A DNA stretch of 20,778 nt from a bacterium (GTDB taxonomy: Bacteria > Bacteroidota > Ignavibacteria > Kapaibacteriales > UBA961), in NCBI GenBank assembly GCA_022844575.1, contig JALHLL010000024.1, positions 3,382 through 24,159 on the forward strand, written 5' to 3'. The notes below the pieces were generated by a model that was not told the DNA's origin, ran no database searches, and saw only the letters and a list, made by a program, of their open reading frames with translations. Position numbers and translations under genes: made by a program. Shown piece by piece: positions 13,475-20,652 of the stretch. Position 1 is the stretch's first letter. Each line of letters starts with the position of its first letter.

Positions 13475-14164
13475 ATGCTTGAACGGGGTTCCACCGATGT
13501 AGCGGCGCGTTTGCGTCATTGGCTTAAGGAGAACAATATATCCATTAAAGACTTTGCCCAAAAGATGGGGGTGAAAGAACAGTATATGAATATGTATCTG
13601 AAGGAGGACAAACCGAGTTTATTCGGCGCGCCTATGTTGGCAAAAATGTCATTATTGGGCGTGGATATAGATTGGTTACTTACGGGAGTAAAGTCGGAAC
13701 ATAGTGCTTTGGGGAACAATAATACGAGCTATACCAATGCTACTTTACAGCGTTCCGATGCTGCCGTCGTAACAATACCGCTTTACCGTCCGCGCGTAAA
13801 TGCAGGGCGCGGTGTGCCTGTTTATGGGGGCTCCGCCACGTCCATACAAGTAATAAAAGATATGGTGCGCGATCCGCGTAAAACATTTGCCGTTGAGGTA
13901 TCGGGCGATAGTATGAATGGCGATGGCATATTCGATGGCGATACCATAATAGTGGAAAGAACGGATAATGAACTGGATGCTCATATCAATAAGATTTTGG
14001 TGTTGATAATGGATGGCGTTACCCTGCTTAAACGCCTTAAACAAGAAAAAGGAAAGTATTTTCTTGCATCATCGAATGCACAATTTCAGGATATACCGCT
14101 TACACCCGAAAGCAACTGTACTATAGAAGGCATAGTACGTAATGTATTACGTGAAGTGTGGTAA
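13475..14164 (+). CDS. HTH-S24 self-cleaving transcriptional repressor (CI/LexA-like)
   Basis: A 229-residue phage-repressor-like protein. Residues 8-70 form an XRE-type helix-turn-helix (VAARLRHWLKEN, ISIKDFAQKMGV, EQYMNMYL). A linker containing the likely self-cleavage bond Ala110-Gly111 (NAGRGVPVYGG) leads to the S24 domain, with serine in EVSGDSMNGDG (Ser146) and lysine in VTLLKRL (Lys186). The 35-residue distance from cleavage bond to serine is normal. It should repress genes until activated RecA promotes autocleavage. The Shine-Dalgarno is weak. The divergent 84-aa gene is the obvious target. No integrase or structural phage gene is nearby, so this may be a prophage relic or a stand-alone damage-responsive switch. 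Confidence 0.93.
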   Translation: MLERGSTDVAARLRHWLKENNISIKDFAQKMGVKEQYMNMYLKEDKPSLFGAPMLAKMSLLGVDIDWLLTGVKSEHSALGNNNTSYTNATLQRSDAAVVTIPLYRPRVNAGRGVPVYGGSATSIQVIKDMVRDPRKTFAVEVSGDSMNGDGIFDGDTIIVERTDNELDAHINKILVLIMDGVTLLKRLKQEKGKYFLASSNAQFQDIPLTPESNCTIEGIVRNVLREVW

Positions 14165-14220
14165 GGGTGTAGGGGGAACGTTTCGGTAGATGGGTTTACT
14201 ATAAGTAGAAAAATCTGCAT

Positions 14221-14776
14221 GTGTATTATATTGTAGAAAATTCAGAGTATAAGTCAATGGGTAAAATAGATACACGAGAGAGCTATTTAATTAAAGGATG
14301 TACAGAACATGAAAAAGAGACTTTTAAACTATTAATGTTTGTTATTTTTTGTAGCGTTCTTTTTGGTGTTATTGGTCCTTGCATGTCACGGTACAGCAAA
14401 AAAGAAGGCATCAGGAGAGATTTAGAAATAATCAACGGACATTTTTCGGGTGTAATTATGTCAGTTGATTCTGTGGGGAGTATAAGTAAAAAAAAAGCCG
14501 GGATCCGCTTTCATATTTGACGGAACTGCTTACAAAGAACTCTTTATTAGATTACATAAAGCCACATGGCATGGATGGCGTAAAGGAGATTCCGTTATTA
14601 AACCGGCAAAGAGTAGATTCCTGAAAATTGTGGAGAGAAATCCTCGGAAATCTTACTGGATAGAGCATTGGGATCCGGTTGATTTTGATGAGGATGGTAA
14701 TCGTATTGATACAACGAAGTATTATGTTCCGGGTACATATTATGTAGGTGTATTTGATGATATGTACGTAGAATGA
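14221..14776 (+). pseudogene. Small membrane-anchored protein gene split by a +1 shift in an A9 run
   Basis: The first frame runs from a GTG at 14221 (alternative ATG at 14257) to a TGA at 14518, giving 99 residues with one membrane helix (FKLLMFVIFCSVLFGVIG) and then YSKKEGIRRDLEIINGHFSG. After nine consecutive A (14488-14496) the protein-like reading continues in the next frame as KKKPGSAFIFDGTAYKELF, through FLKIVERNPRKSYWIEH, to DDMYVE and a TGA at 14774. Removing one A joins them into about 184 residues. The gene may be inactivated, misassembled at the homopolymer, or expressed by polymerase slippage on the A9 tract. I do not recognise the family; it resembles small membrane-anchored Bacteroidota proteins of unknown function. 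Confidence 0.72.
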
Positions 14777-15255
14777 AATGTAATGAAAACTAATATTTTA
14801 AACTGATAATTATTATATACTTTAATGTAATTTAGCCCTTGCACGCGCCTCTAATTACCAAACGAGGGTCAAATAAAAGTAACAATGAATAAAAAAATCC
14901 TAGTTGCGGCGTACTGCAAAGTGGCGGGTGGCTGAGTTTTCATGCTATTCTGAGTGCAACGAAGAATCAGTGCACGAAATGGATTCTTCACTTTGTTCAG
15001 AATGACATTATCTTTAAATAAATTATCCTTTTAAAATTTCCCATTGAGAGGTGTCACGGAACATGACGGGGTGGCTTACTTTTCCGCTATCCCCTCTTTG
15101 CCGAAATGTGGATTCTGTGCTTATACATTCCTGCCGCCGTAAAACATTCTTTTGTAACTTTTCCATATGCCTTGTACTCCATACAATAAAGAATTCTGCG
15201 CAGAGATTCTTGAAATATGAGAAAAAATCTAACAACACCGCAAAAGGAGTAGATT
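14777..15255. other. 479-base intergenic region with dispersed repeats
   Basis: No convincing gene. It holds the two-armed repeat at 14945-15006, and a second repeat-like hairpin at about 15041-15079 (GAGAGGTGTCACGGAACATG followed by ACGGGGTGG). Short open frames on both strands from 15023 to 15269 have no ribosome binding sites. The Shine-Dalgarno of the next gene (AAAAGGAG) is at 15242-15249. Confidence 0.5.
14945..15006. repeat. Inverted two-armed copy of the dispersed repeat (includes exact copy 3)
   Basis: The left arm CTATTCTGAGTGCAACGAAG (14945-14964) and right arm GATTCTTCACTTTGTTCAGA (14982-15001) face each other. The right arm is exactly identical to 8874-8898 and is the reverse complement of 3810-3834 over 25 bases. 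Folded, the two arms give a mostly paired stem around a loop of about 14 bases. Confidence 0.85.
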
Positions 15256-17538
15256 ATGAAACGGAACATACTTTTTATATTTCTGTTATTATGTCCCTAT
15301 ATACTGCAAGCGCAGGTTGAATTGCACCCGAAATATAGTTCACCTAATATGGGTAATGGTGCCAAATTGAGTAATGATGGAAGCAAAGTTGTCACATGGA
15401 ACAGGTGCTTGTTTTCCGTTTGGGATGTACAATCAGGTAAAATGATATATACGGTTAGCGCGCATCACGGAGAAATAAACAATCTTGAATTTAATAATAG
15501 CGGAACTGCAATTGTAACAGCAAGCAGTGATAAGACCGCAAAAATATGGAATGCGCAAAACGGCGAGTTGATTCATACATTAAATGCCCATATTGATAGG
15601 GTGTATTATGCCGAATTTAATGCTACCGATGATAGAATTATATCAAAAAGTCAAGATGGTAATATTCTTTTATGGAATGCCAAAAATGGTAGGATTATAG
15701 CAAATTTGGTCGGTAAGGATGGTCACAATGTGACAAATAGCAGCTTCAATAAACAAGGTGATAAAATTATTATATATAATAATTGTGGGATGTTAAAAAT
15801 ATATGATGCACTAAGTGGCTTGGCATTGTATGAGTATGAAACGAAAACAGAGTGTATTCGCTCAGCGAGGTTTGTTGTGGATGGAGAAAAAATATATATT
15901 AATAAAAATGATTCTCTATTCTTATTAACAATCAATAAAGACTTTGAAAAAATTGTAGTGAAAGGTGAACCGGATACAACGGTAAAGCATAGAATAAGGA
16001 CATGTTCAACAAATTGTTGTTCACCCTATTATTACAACAATGACAACATTGATATCTGTACTAATGGCAAATATATGGTTCGGCTCATAAGGGACAAGGT
16101 GATTGTTGTGCAAGGGGTACAATATGGTGAAACTGTTTTTATAGAAGAGGATACGGTACATGGACACAAATTTGCTGAATTTAATAAATCAGGCACATTA
16201 TTGCTTATCATAAGAGGCAATGGAGTAGCAACTGTTAGGAATACAAGTTCATGGGAAAAAGTATTATCAGTCGGTGAAAAGAATGCCGGTATAGTCAGTA
16301 TCCATTCGGATTATTTAGGTAATACTATTGTAGCCGTGGATGTAAATGGCATAATAACAATATGTGATGGCAAAACGGGTTCATTACTAAGAGAATTAAA
16401 GCAAAATATTCCTATAAAAGATGAAGATTTTGACAATGTTAAAAATTGTATTCCTAAAAGAGTGGAAAATGGTACTGTAGCAGTTATAAGCCCCTTAACC
16501 GGAAATCGGTTAGTTGAATTCAATACTCAGAACAACTTGCCGAAATGGATCCGACATTATCCTAAAGTTTCGCGATTTGTACTAAATTACGATTCCATAG
16601 TTGAAATACGTAATTCCGTAACAGGTGCTTGTGTAACTTCTTTTAAAAAAACGGACAACTGTTATTCAGATGCAGGGTTTAGTGCTGCCGGTGATGTTTT
16701 ATTAACCATTACAGAAAACGGCTATGAACTGAGGAGCGCATTTACAGGAAAGCTAATACAAACCATAACAATTAAAAATACGGCATATATTTTTACAACT
16801 TATAACTTTACAGAAAGATATATAACAGCTAATGGCCCGAATAATACTCTTACTATGATAGATATAAAAAATGAAAATGAAAAAATCGTTTTGCAAGGGC
16901 ATATAAGGCATATATATTCGGCAAATTTCGATAAAAGTGGGAAATATATTGTTACAGGGAGTGAAGATGGTACTGCAAGAGTATGGGATATGAAAACAAG
17001 GAAAACTATAATTGAATTAAAGGGACATAAAGGTGCGGTTTGGGCGAGTTTTGATAATGGGGGAAAACGTATAATTACCTCAAGTACTGATAGCACGGCT
17101 AAAATATGGAATGCTTTTACCGGAGAATTAATTGCAATATTAACCGAACATAAAGGCAGTGTGAATGATGCTTTTTTTAGCAAAGATAACCAGACTATCA
17201 TTACAAAATCAAGCGACGGTATTGTAAGGGTATATGATGCAAATGAACTACCATATAGTTTTACCGATATTGAAGAAGATGAAGTACAAATAACAATGAC
17301 ATTATCGCCCAATCCGGCGCAGAATGAAATACAGATAACATTCACGGAGCCATTAAAAGAAAAAGGCGAATATTCGATAGTAAGTCCGACGGGAATGCAA
17401 ATAACAAAAGGCACAATAGAAGCGCTTAGCAGCGGATTTACATATAGAATAGATAAAACTATAAGTAATGGAACATATATCTGTATTATAAGAACAGGCG
17501 AAAAAAGTTTTGAAGAAAAGTTTGTCGTAATACGATAA
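15256..17538 (+). CDS. Exported WD40 beta-propeller protein with T9SS sorting domain
   Basis: A 760-residue protein with a Sec signal peptide (MKRNILFIFLLLCPYILQAQ, cleavage near residue 20). Clear WD40 blades lie at about 45-190 (IVTASSDKTAKIWNAQNGEL, IISKSQDGNILLWNAKNG) and 540-675 (IVTGSEDGTARVWDMKTRK, IITSSTDSTAKIWNAFTGEL). The middle is more diverged but repetitive, so one or two propellers are likely. Residues about 680-760 form a type A T9SS signal: TLSPNPAQNEIQITF, then YSIVSPTGMQI, and SNGTYICIIRTG to KFVVIR at the end. It should be secreted or fixed to the cell surface. It probably binds protein ligands; no enzyme motif is seen. The ATG has a strong ribosome binding site (AAAAGGAG, spacing 6). 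Confidence 0.9.
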   Translation: MKRNILFIFLLLCPYILQAQVELHPKYSSPNMGNGAKLSNDGSKVVTWNRCLFSVWDVQSGKMIYTVSAHHGEINNLEFNNSGTAIVTASSDKTAKIWNAQNGELIHTLNAHIDRVYYAEFNATDDRIISKSQDGNILLWNAKNGRIIANLVGKDGHNVTNSSFNKQGDKIIIYNNCGMLKIYDALSGLALYEYETKTECIRSARFVVDGEKIYINKNDSLFLLTINKDFEKIVVKGEPDTTVKHRIRTCSTNCCSPYYYNNDNIDICTNGKYMVRLIRDKVIVVQGVQYGETVFIEEDTVHGHKFAEFNKSGTLLLIIRGNGVATVRNTSSWEKVLSVGEKNAGIVSIHSDYLGNTIVAVDVNGIITICDGKTGSLLRELKQNIPIKDEDFDNVKNCIPKRVENGTVAVISPLTGNRLVEFNTQNNLPKWIRHYPKVSRFVLNYDSIVEIRNSVTGACVTSFKKTDNCYSDAGFSAAGDVLLTITENGYELRSAFTGKLIQTITIKNTAYIFTTYNFTERYITANGPNNTLTMIDIKNENEKIVLQGHIRHIYSANFDKSGKYIVTGSEDGTARVWDMKTRKTIIELKGHKGAVWASFDNGGKRIITSSTDSTAKIWNAFTGELIAILTEHKGSVNDAFFSKDNQTIITKSSDGIVRVYDANELPYSFTDIEEDEVQITMTLSPNPAQNEIQITFTEPLKEKGEYSIVSPTGMQITKGTIEALSSGFTYRIDKTISNGTYICIIRTGEKSFEEKFVVIR

Positions 17539-17557
17539 TACAAGTTAGTATATCCCA

Positions 17558-17597
17558 ACAAGAGAGACTGTATTCATAGGAGTATAGTCTCTTGTGT
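17558..17597 (+). terminator. Putative terminator of the WD40 gene
   Basis: ACAAGAGAGACTGTA and TATAGTCTCTTGTGT face each other around a loop of about 9 bases. The stem is long with a two-base bulge, and it starts 20 bases after the stop codon. A second, weaker inverted repeat, GTAAGAT (17606-17612) with ATCTTAC (17632-17638), follows it. Confidence 0.55.
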
Positions 17598-17799
17598 ATT
17601 AAGGTGTAAGATGCTTTTTATATACCTGAATATCTTACAGAACGAATAATCACTTTCACGAAACCCTCTGTACTTCTTAGATATATGATAGCTACAGAGC
17701 ATGTACTATATAGTGAAACAAAAAAACGCTCTTAACTGTTGTTACGTACAAAAGCATAGTAAGCTTAATTGTATCTACACAGAAAGAGGGAAACATACC

Positions 17800-18855
17800 A
17801 TGTGCCGTCGTATCACCACCATAATAATGAGCATATTCGTAATTACATTTTTTTCAATATCAAATCATGCAAAAGCCGATGACTCGATAACGCATATTAT
17901 TGTAACAGGTTATGATGAAAGGGACAGCACCTCAACCAAAGCAATGTTGTCAGTGCTTTCATCTATCCCCGGTATACAGAATAAGGCAAAGAAAGTACGC
18001 TACAGCGAAAATATGTTCACGGAATACCCTAATGCTAAGGTATTACTTTTTTCGTTTACAGGTACGCAATGGATAAGCGAAAAAACAATAGGTGACAGTA
18101 TAAAAGATATATTTACGCAGGGTTTGGAATCAGGTAAGCACTTTTTCGTCTATGGCGATACATATATGCAAGGAATGAATGCCGTAGGTGATGACTTTTT
18201 TGAAACAAAATTCGGTGTAAAAACCCTATTTTCCGATTTGCAGTACAAAATAGAATATATAGAAAATGAAGGATATAAAATATTACCTTTCAAGGTGCAA
18301 GGAATACAAAACGATATAATCGGTAATGAAATATCCATCCATGCAAATGTGGAAAATGATACCGTACTCTCCCCTATAGGTTCTCGATATACAAATATCG
18401 TCGGCTCTATTATTGTATCCGGCGAAAAGACCGTTCCGTTTTTATACTACGATAATGAAACACCAAACATTGCGGGAGTTCGGTATAGCGGCGGAACATC
18501 ACGTGCAGTGTTTTTGGGCTTTAAGGTTGAATCACTCGATTCCGAAGCTGAGCAAAAATTATTAGTCGAAAAAGTAAATGGCTGGCTTACCGCCGATATT
18601 TCCGGTACGGAGGATGTAAATACTGTTTCCAATACGCTTACTATTGCACCAAATCCCTGTACCGATTATATAGAAATAAAAAATGCAACTTTATATGGTA
18701 CAATAACGATATACAGTGTACATGGCGATATTGTTTATACATCAAACACTACCGATACGGAGTTAAAGCACGTGGATGTTTCGCAATTAAGTAACGGTAT
18801 ATACAGCATATATATCAATAATAAATTGAATAATACCTTTGTTGTATTGCGCTGA
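17800..18855 (+). CDS. Exported T9SS-cargo protein with flavodoxin/GATase-like domain
   Basis: A 351-residue protein with a signal peptide (MCRRITTIIMSIFVITFFSI, cleavage near AKA/D). Residues about 28-270 have alternating strands and helices (ITHIIVTGYDERD, AKVLLFSFTGTQW, KHFFVYGDTYMQG) and the phrase RAVFLGFKVESL. This reminds me of class I glutamine-amidotransferase-like or flavodoxin-like folds seen in other T9SS cargo; no Cys-His-Glu triad can be assigned. The last 70 residues form a type A T9SS signal (TIAPNPCTDYIEI, ITIYSVHGDIVY, LSNGIYSIYIN, TFVVLR). The frame is open upstream to 17701, but the ATG at 17800 gives the signal peptide and has GAGGG about 10 bases before it. Confidence 0.83.
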   Translation: MCRRITTIIMSIFVITFFSISNHAKADDSITHIIVTGYDERDSTSTKAMLSVLSSIPGIQNKAKKVRYSENMFTEYPNAKVLLFSFTGTQWISEKTIGDSIKDIFTQGLESGKHFFVYGDTYMQGMNAVGDDFFETKFGVKTLFSDLQYKIEYIENEGYKILPFKVQGIQNDIIGNEISIHANVENDTVLSPIGSRYTNIVGSIIVSGEKTVPFLYYDNETPNIAGVRYSGGTSRAVFLGFKVESLDSEAEQKLLVEKVNGWLTADISGTEDVNTVSNTLTIAPNPCTDYIEIKNATLYGTITIYSVHGDIVYTSNTTDTELKHVDVSQLSNGIYSIYINNKLNNTFVVLR

Positions 18856-18862
18856 TAGAAAA

Positions 18863-18964
18863 CCTATTGTATGTAAGCGGAAACTTTGCGCCATAGTGGA
18901 TTCTGAATCTCTCTCAGCTAATCGAAAATACGATTACAAGTTTCCGTACTCTTATAACAATAGG
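18863..18964. repeat. 102-bp nested inverted repeat after the 17800 gene
   Basis: Four pairs of arms are nested. CCTATTGT (18863-18870) pairs with ACAATAGG (18957-18964), TAAG (18874-18877) with CTTA (18951-18954), CGGAAACTT (18878-18886) with AAGTTTCCG (18938-18946), and TAATCG (18919-18924) with CGATTA (18931-18936). It starts 8 bases after the stop codon. It is too long for a plain terminator and has the shape of a small non-autonomous palindromic element. The centre contains GATTCTGAATCT, reminiscent of the dispersed repeat. Confidence 0.6.
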
Positions 18965-19006
18965 AACAGAATGTAACGGTTTAGTAAAAAATACTAATTT
19001 TACAAA

Positions 19007-19135
19007 CTATTCTTTATTTTCTTCTCTGACAAAAACCATAAGAATTATATTTGGGGAGTTTTCTGTTTCAAAGGACTTGGGATAATCCTTACCACTAATA
19101 TCATAACATAATGTGAGAGTATCATTAGGGCGGTT
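19007..19135 (-). pseudogene. C-terminal gene fragment resembling TIGR03067 proteins
   Basis: On the minus strand an open stretch of 42 codons without a start reads NDTLTLCYDISGKDYPKSFE and on to ILMVFVREENKE and a TAG stop. The DTLTLCYD...GK..P..F pattern followed by a hydrophobic LMVxxRE ending matches the C-terminus of the TIGR03067 family, an uncharacterised beta-rich domain often found in exported proteins. Homology seems to begin near the left end of the interrupted transposon on its right, so the gene was probably cut by that insertion. The family call is from memory of the pattern. Confidence 0.5.
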
Positions 19136-19168
19136 CTATGAATTAACTTGTTAATTGTCAGGTAATTA
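19123..19168 (+). mobile_element. Probable left end of a second, interrupted insertion sequence
   Basis: Starting near TTAGGGCGGTTCTATGAATT (19125-19144), this short segment lies between the truncated gene fragment and the inner insertion sequence. Joined across the inner element at the shared TAATTA, it continues into the transposase frame at 20653. In the rejoined sequence a TTG at 19155-19157 opens that frame (LSGNYKIQGKKS). This segment is therefore read as the 5' end of the outer element. The exact outer boundary is not determined. Confidence 0.45.
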
Positions 19169-20648
19169 GTCGAACCTTAAAAAAGGATACTTGAATTATT
19201 GAGAAATGAGGTATTTTTTGTTTTGAATAGCAAAAAAGAATTCGCACAACAAAGAAAACAATGTTTTCCATCTATTCATCATCCTTTTCATGTTAAATGC
19301 AGCCGCTGCAAGCAAAACATTCATAGAATCTCCGATGAGACCTTTGTAATAATTTCTTGAAAGGCGATGGTCACTCTTCAAATGACCGATAATTGGTTCT
19401 ATTGCCGCTCTTCTCCGAAAAGCACGTTTTAGTTTCTTCATCCTGTATGCCGATATATTCTCTTTCTTTTGTCCTTTCGGGGATTGAGGTATGCGTATCT
19501 GTGTTTCTCCTATCATCGTCTGTCCTTTGTATCCTCGATCTACCGTTGCCGTCTTGATAGCATAACCGCGAAGTAATGTACTGTGTTCCAATGCCGCTTG
19601 TAAGGTATGACCATCATATTCATTGCGGAAACTCTTGGCTCCGACTATCACACCCGTATTTTGTGTCGTGACCACAGATACTTTATTACCGAATTCATAA
19701 GGATTATGTTCCTTGCCTTTGGATATACAACAGACTTCCGGCTCATGAATCGAATATATCTTGTTCTTATCACATTTCTTCTGCAACAGTATCCGTTCAC
19801 AAAGTTCTATCACCGCTCTCTTCGGTGATTCGGGGGCTAATTTCCTACCTAATTCACGTGTTAAGCGTCCTGCTATCGTTCGTAAACGTCGTTCGGCTTT
19901 CTTGACCGACTGCCGATTCGAGTAACGCTTAAACCGTATGACATACAATAAAGATTTGAGTGTGTTACGATAGCTTTGGCGTAAAGTTATACCTTCTTTC
20001 TCCGCTATCTTCAAGCAATGCTCTATGATTCTTCGATGTAATTTCCTGTCGGTCGGAAACGTGATATTCTTCTCTTGTACCGTTGTATCAACACTCACAT
20101 CGGGATCATTACTGTCATCACCATTGATACGAATACTTTCTTGGAATATCAACTCTATGCCCTTTTCTCCGATACGATGACGGAAATGCACTAATTCCGA
20201 TGCTTCGCATGGCACATGAGGACAAAAATGTTCTTCACCGCAGAAATACTGATAATAGACATTTTCCGACCATTGTTCAACAATGCTTTCATCCGATACA
20301 TTACGAATATGCTTTAAGAGTAATAAACCCACCATCAGACGTATCGGCTTGGCAGGACGACCACTATCCTGACTATACAAAGGTGCAAACGCTTCTTCAA
20401 ATCTATTCCATTGTATTTTCTCCGAGAGTATATACAATGGATGTCGCTGAGAAAGGGTATAACCGAGAGAATAATAAAAACTCTGTTGTCTTGTTTGTGT
20501 TTTCTTCGAGAGCATACGAGAGTACGAAAGGATGGAAATACTTTGCAAGGTTTCTATGGCAAAAATAGCTATTCTTGCAGATATTTCAAAGAAAACAAAC
20601 AACTAAATCCTTAATAAGTAATGTGTTAAATGCTTTTTAAGGGAAGAC
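19169..20648 (-). mobile_element. Complete IS5/IS1182-like insertion sequence, about 1480 bp
   Basis: The element holds one transposase gene on the minus strand. Its ends are imperfect inverted repeats: GTCGAACCTTAAAAAAGGAT at the left (19169) and, on the other strand, GTCTTCCCTTAAAAAGCATT at the right (ending 20648). Both ends are flanked by TAATTA (19163-19168 and 20649-20654), a candidate target duplication; because TAATTA is palindromic, the exact duplication length is uncertain. It is inserted in the 5' end of another transposase gene. Confidence 0.8.
19196..20515 (-). CDS. DDE transposase of an IS5/IS1182-like element
   Basis: A 439-residue transposase. Residues 25-95 match the N-terminal DUF772-type domain (HPLYILSEKIQWNRFEEAF, GRPAKPIRLMVGLLLLKHIR). 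The DDE catalytic residues appear to be D143 in VDTTVQEKN, D326 in TVDRGYKG and E373 in AAIEPIIGHLK, followed by SDHRLSRNYYKG. The frame is intact and looks functional. It is open to an ATG at 20602, but the ATG at 20515 (MLSKKTQTRQQ) is preferred because it gives the usual IS5 N-terminus; neither start has a clear Shine-Dalgarno. The gene ends 27 bases from the left end of the element. Confidence 0.93.
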   Translation of the reverse strand: MLSKKTQTRQQSFYYSLGYTLSQRHPLYILSEKIQWNRFEEAFAPLYSQDSGRPAKPIRLMVGLLLLKHIRNVSDESIVEQWSENVYYQYFCGEEHFCPHVPCEASELVHFRHRIGEKGIELIFQESIRINGDDSNDPDVSVDTTVQEKNITFPTDRKLHRRIIEHCLKIAEKEGITLRQSYRNTLKSLLYVIRFKRYSNRQSVKKAERRLRTIAGRLTRELGRKLAPESPKRAVIELCERILLQKKCDKNKIYSIHEPEVCCISKGKEHNPYEFGNKVSVVTTQNTGVIVGAKSFRNEYDGHTLQAALEHSTLLRGYAIKTATVDRGYKGQTMIGETQIRIPQSPKGQKKENISAYRMKKLKRAFRRRAAIEPIIGHLKSDHRLSRNYYKGLIGDSMNVLLAAAAFNMKRMMNRWKTLFSLLCEFFFAIQNKKYLISQ

Positions 20649-20652
20649 TAAT

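Noticed and set aside
11723..14164. A prophage, suggested by two S24 proteins
   Set aside because: No integrase, terminase, capsid, lysis or replication genes and no attachment-site repeats are seen. At most it is a remnant or a stand-alone regulatory pair.
16800..17561. A 253-codon minus-strand frame opposite the WD40 gene
   Set aside because: It is the antisense of WD40 repeats; its hydrophobic composition is an artefact of AT-rich sense codons and it has no independent support.
14219..17720. Similar GCATGT...TATAT stretches before the 14221 and 17701 frames, both giving MYYIV
   Set aside because: Similarity is short and AT-rich. For the second gene the true start is almost certainly the ATG at 17800, so the shared MYYIV is likely coincidence.
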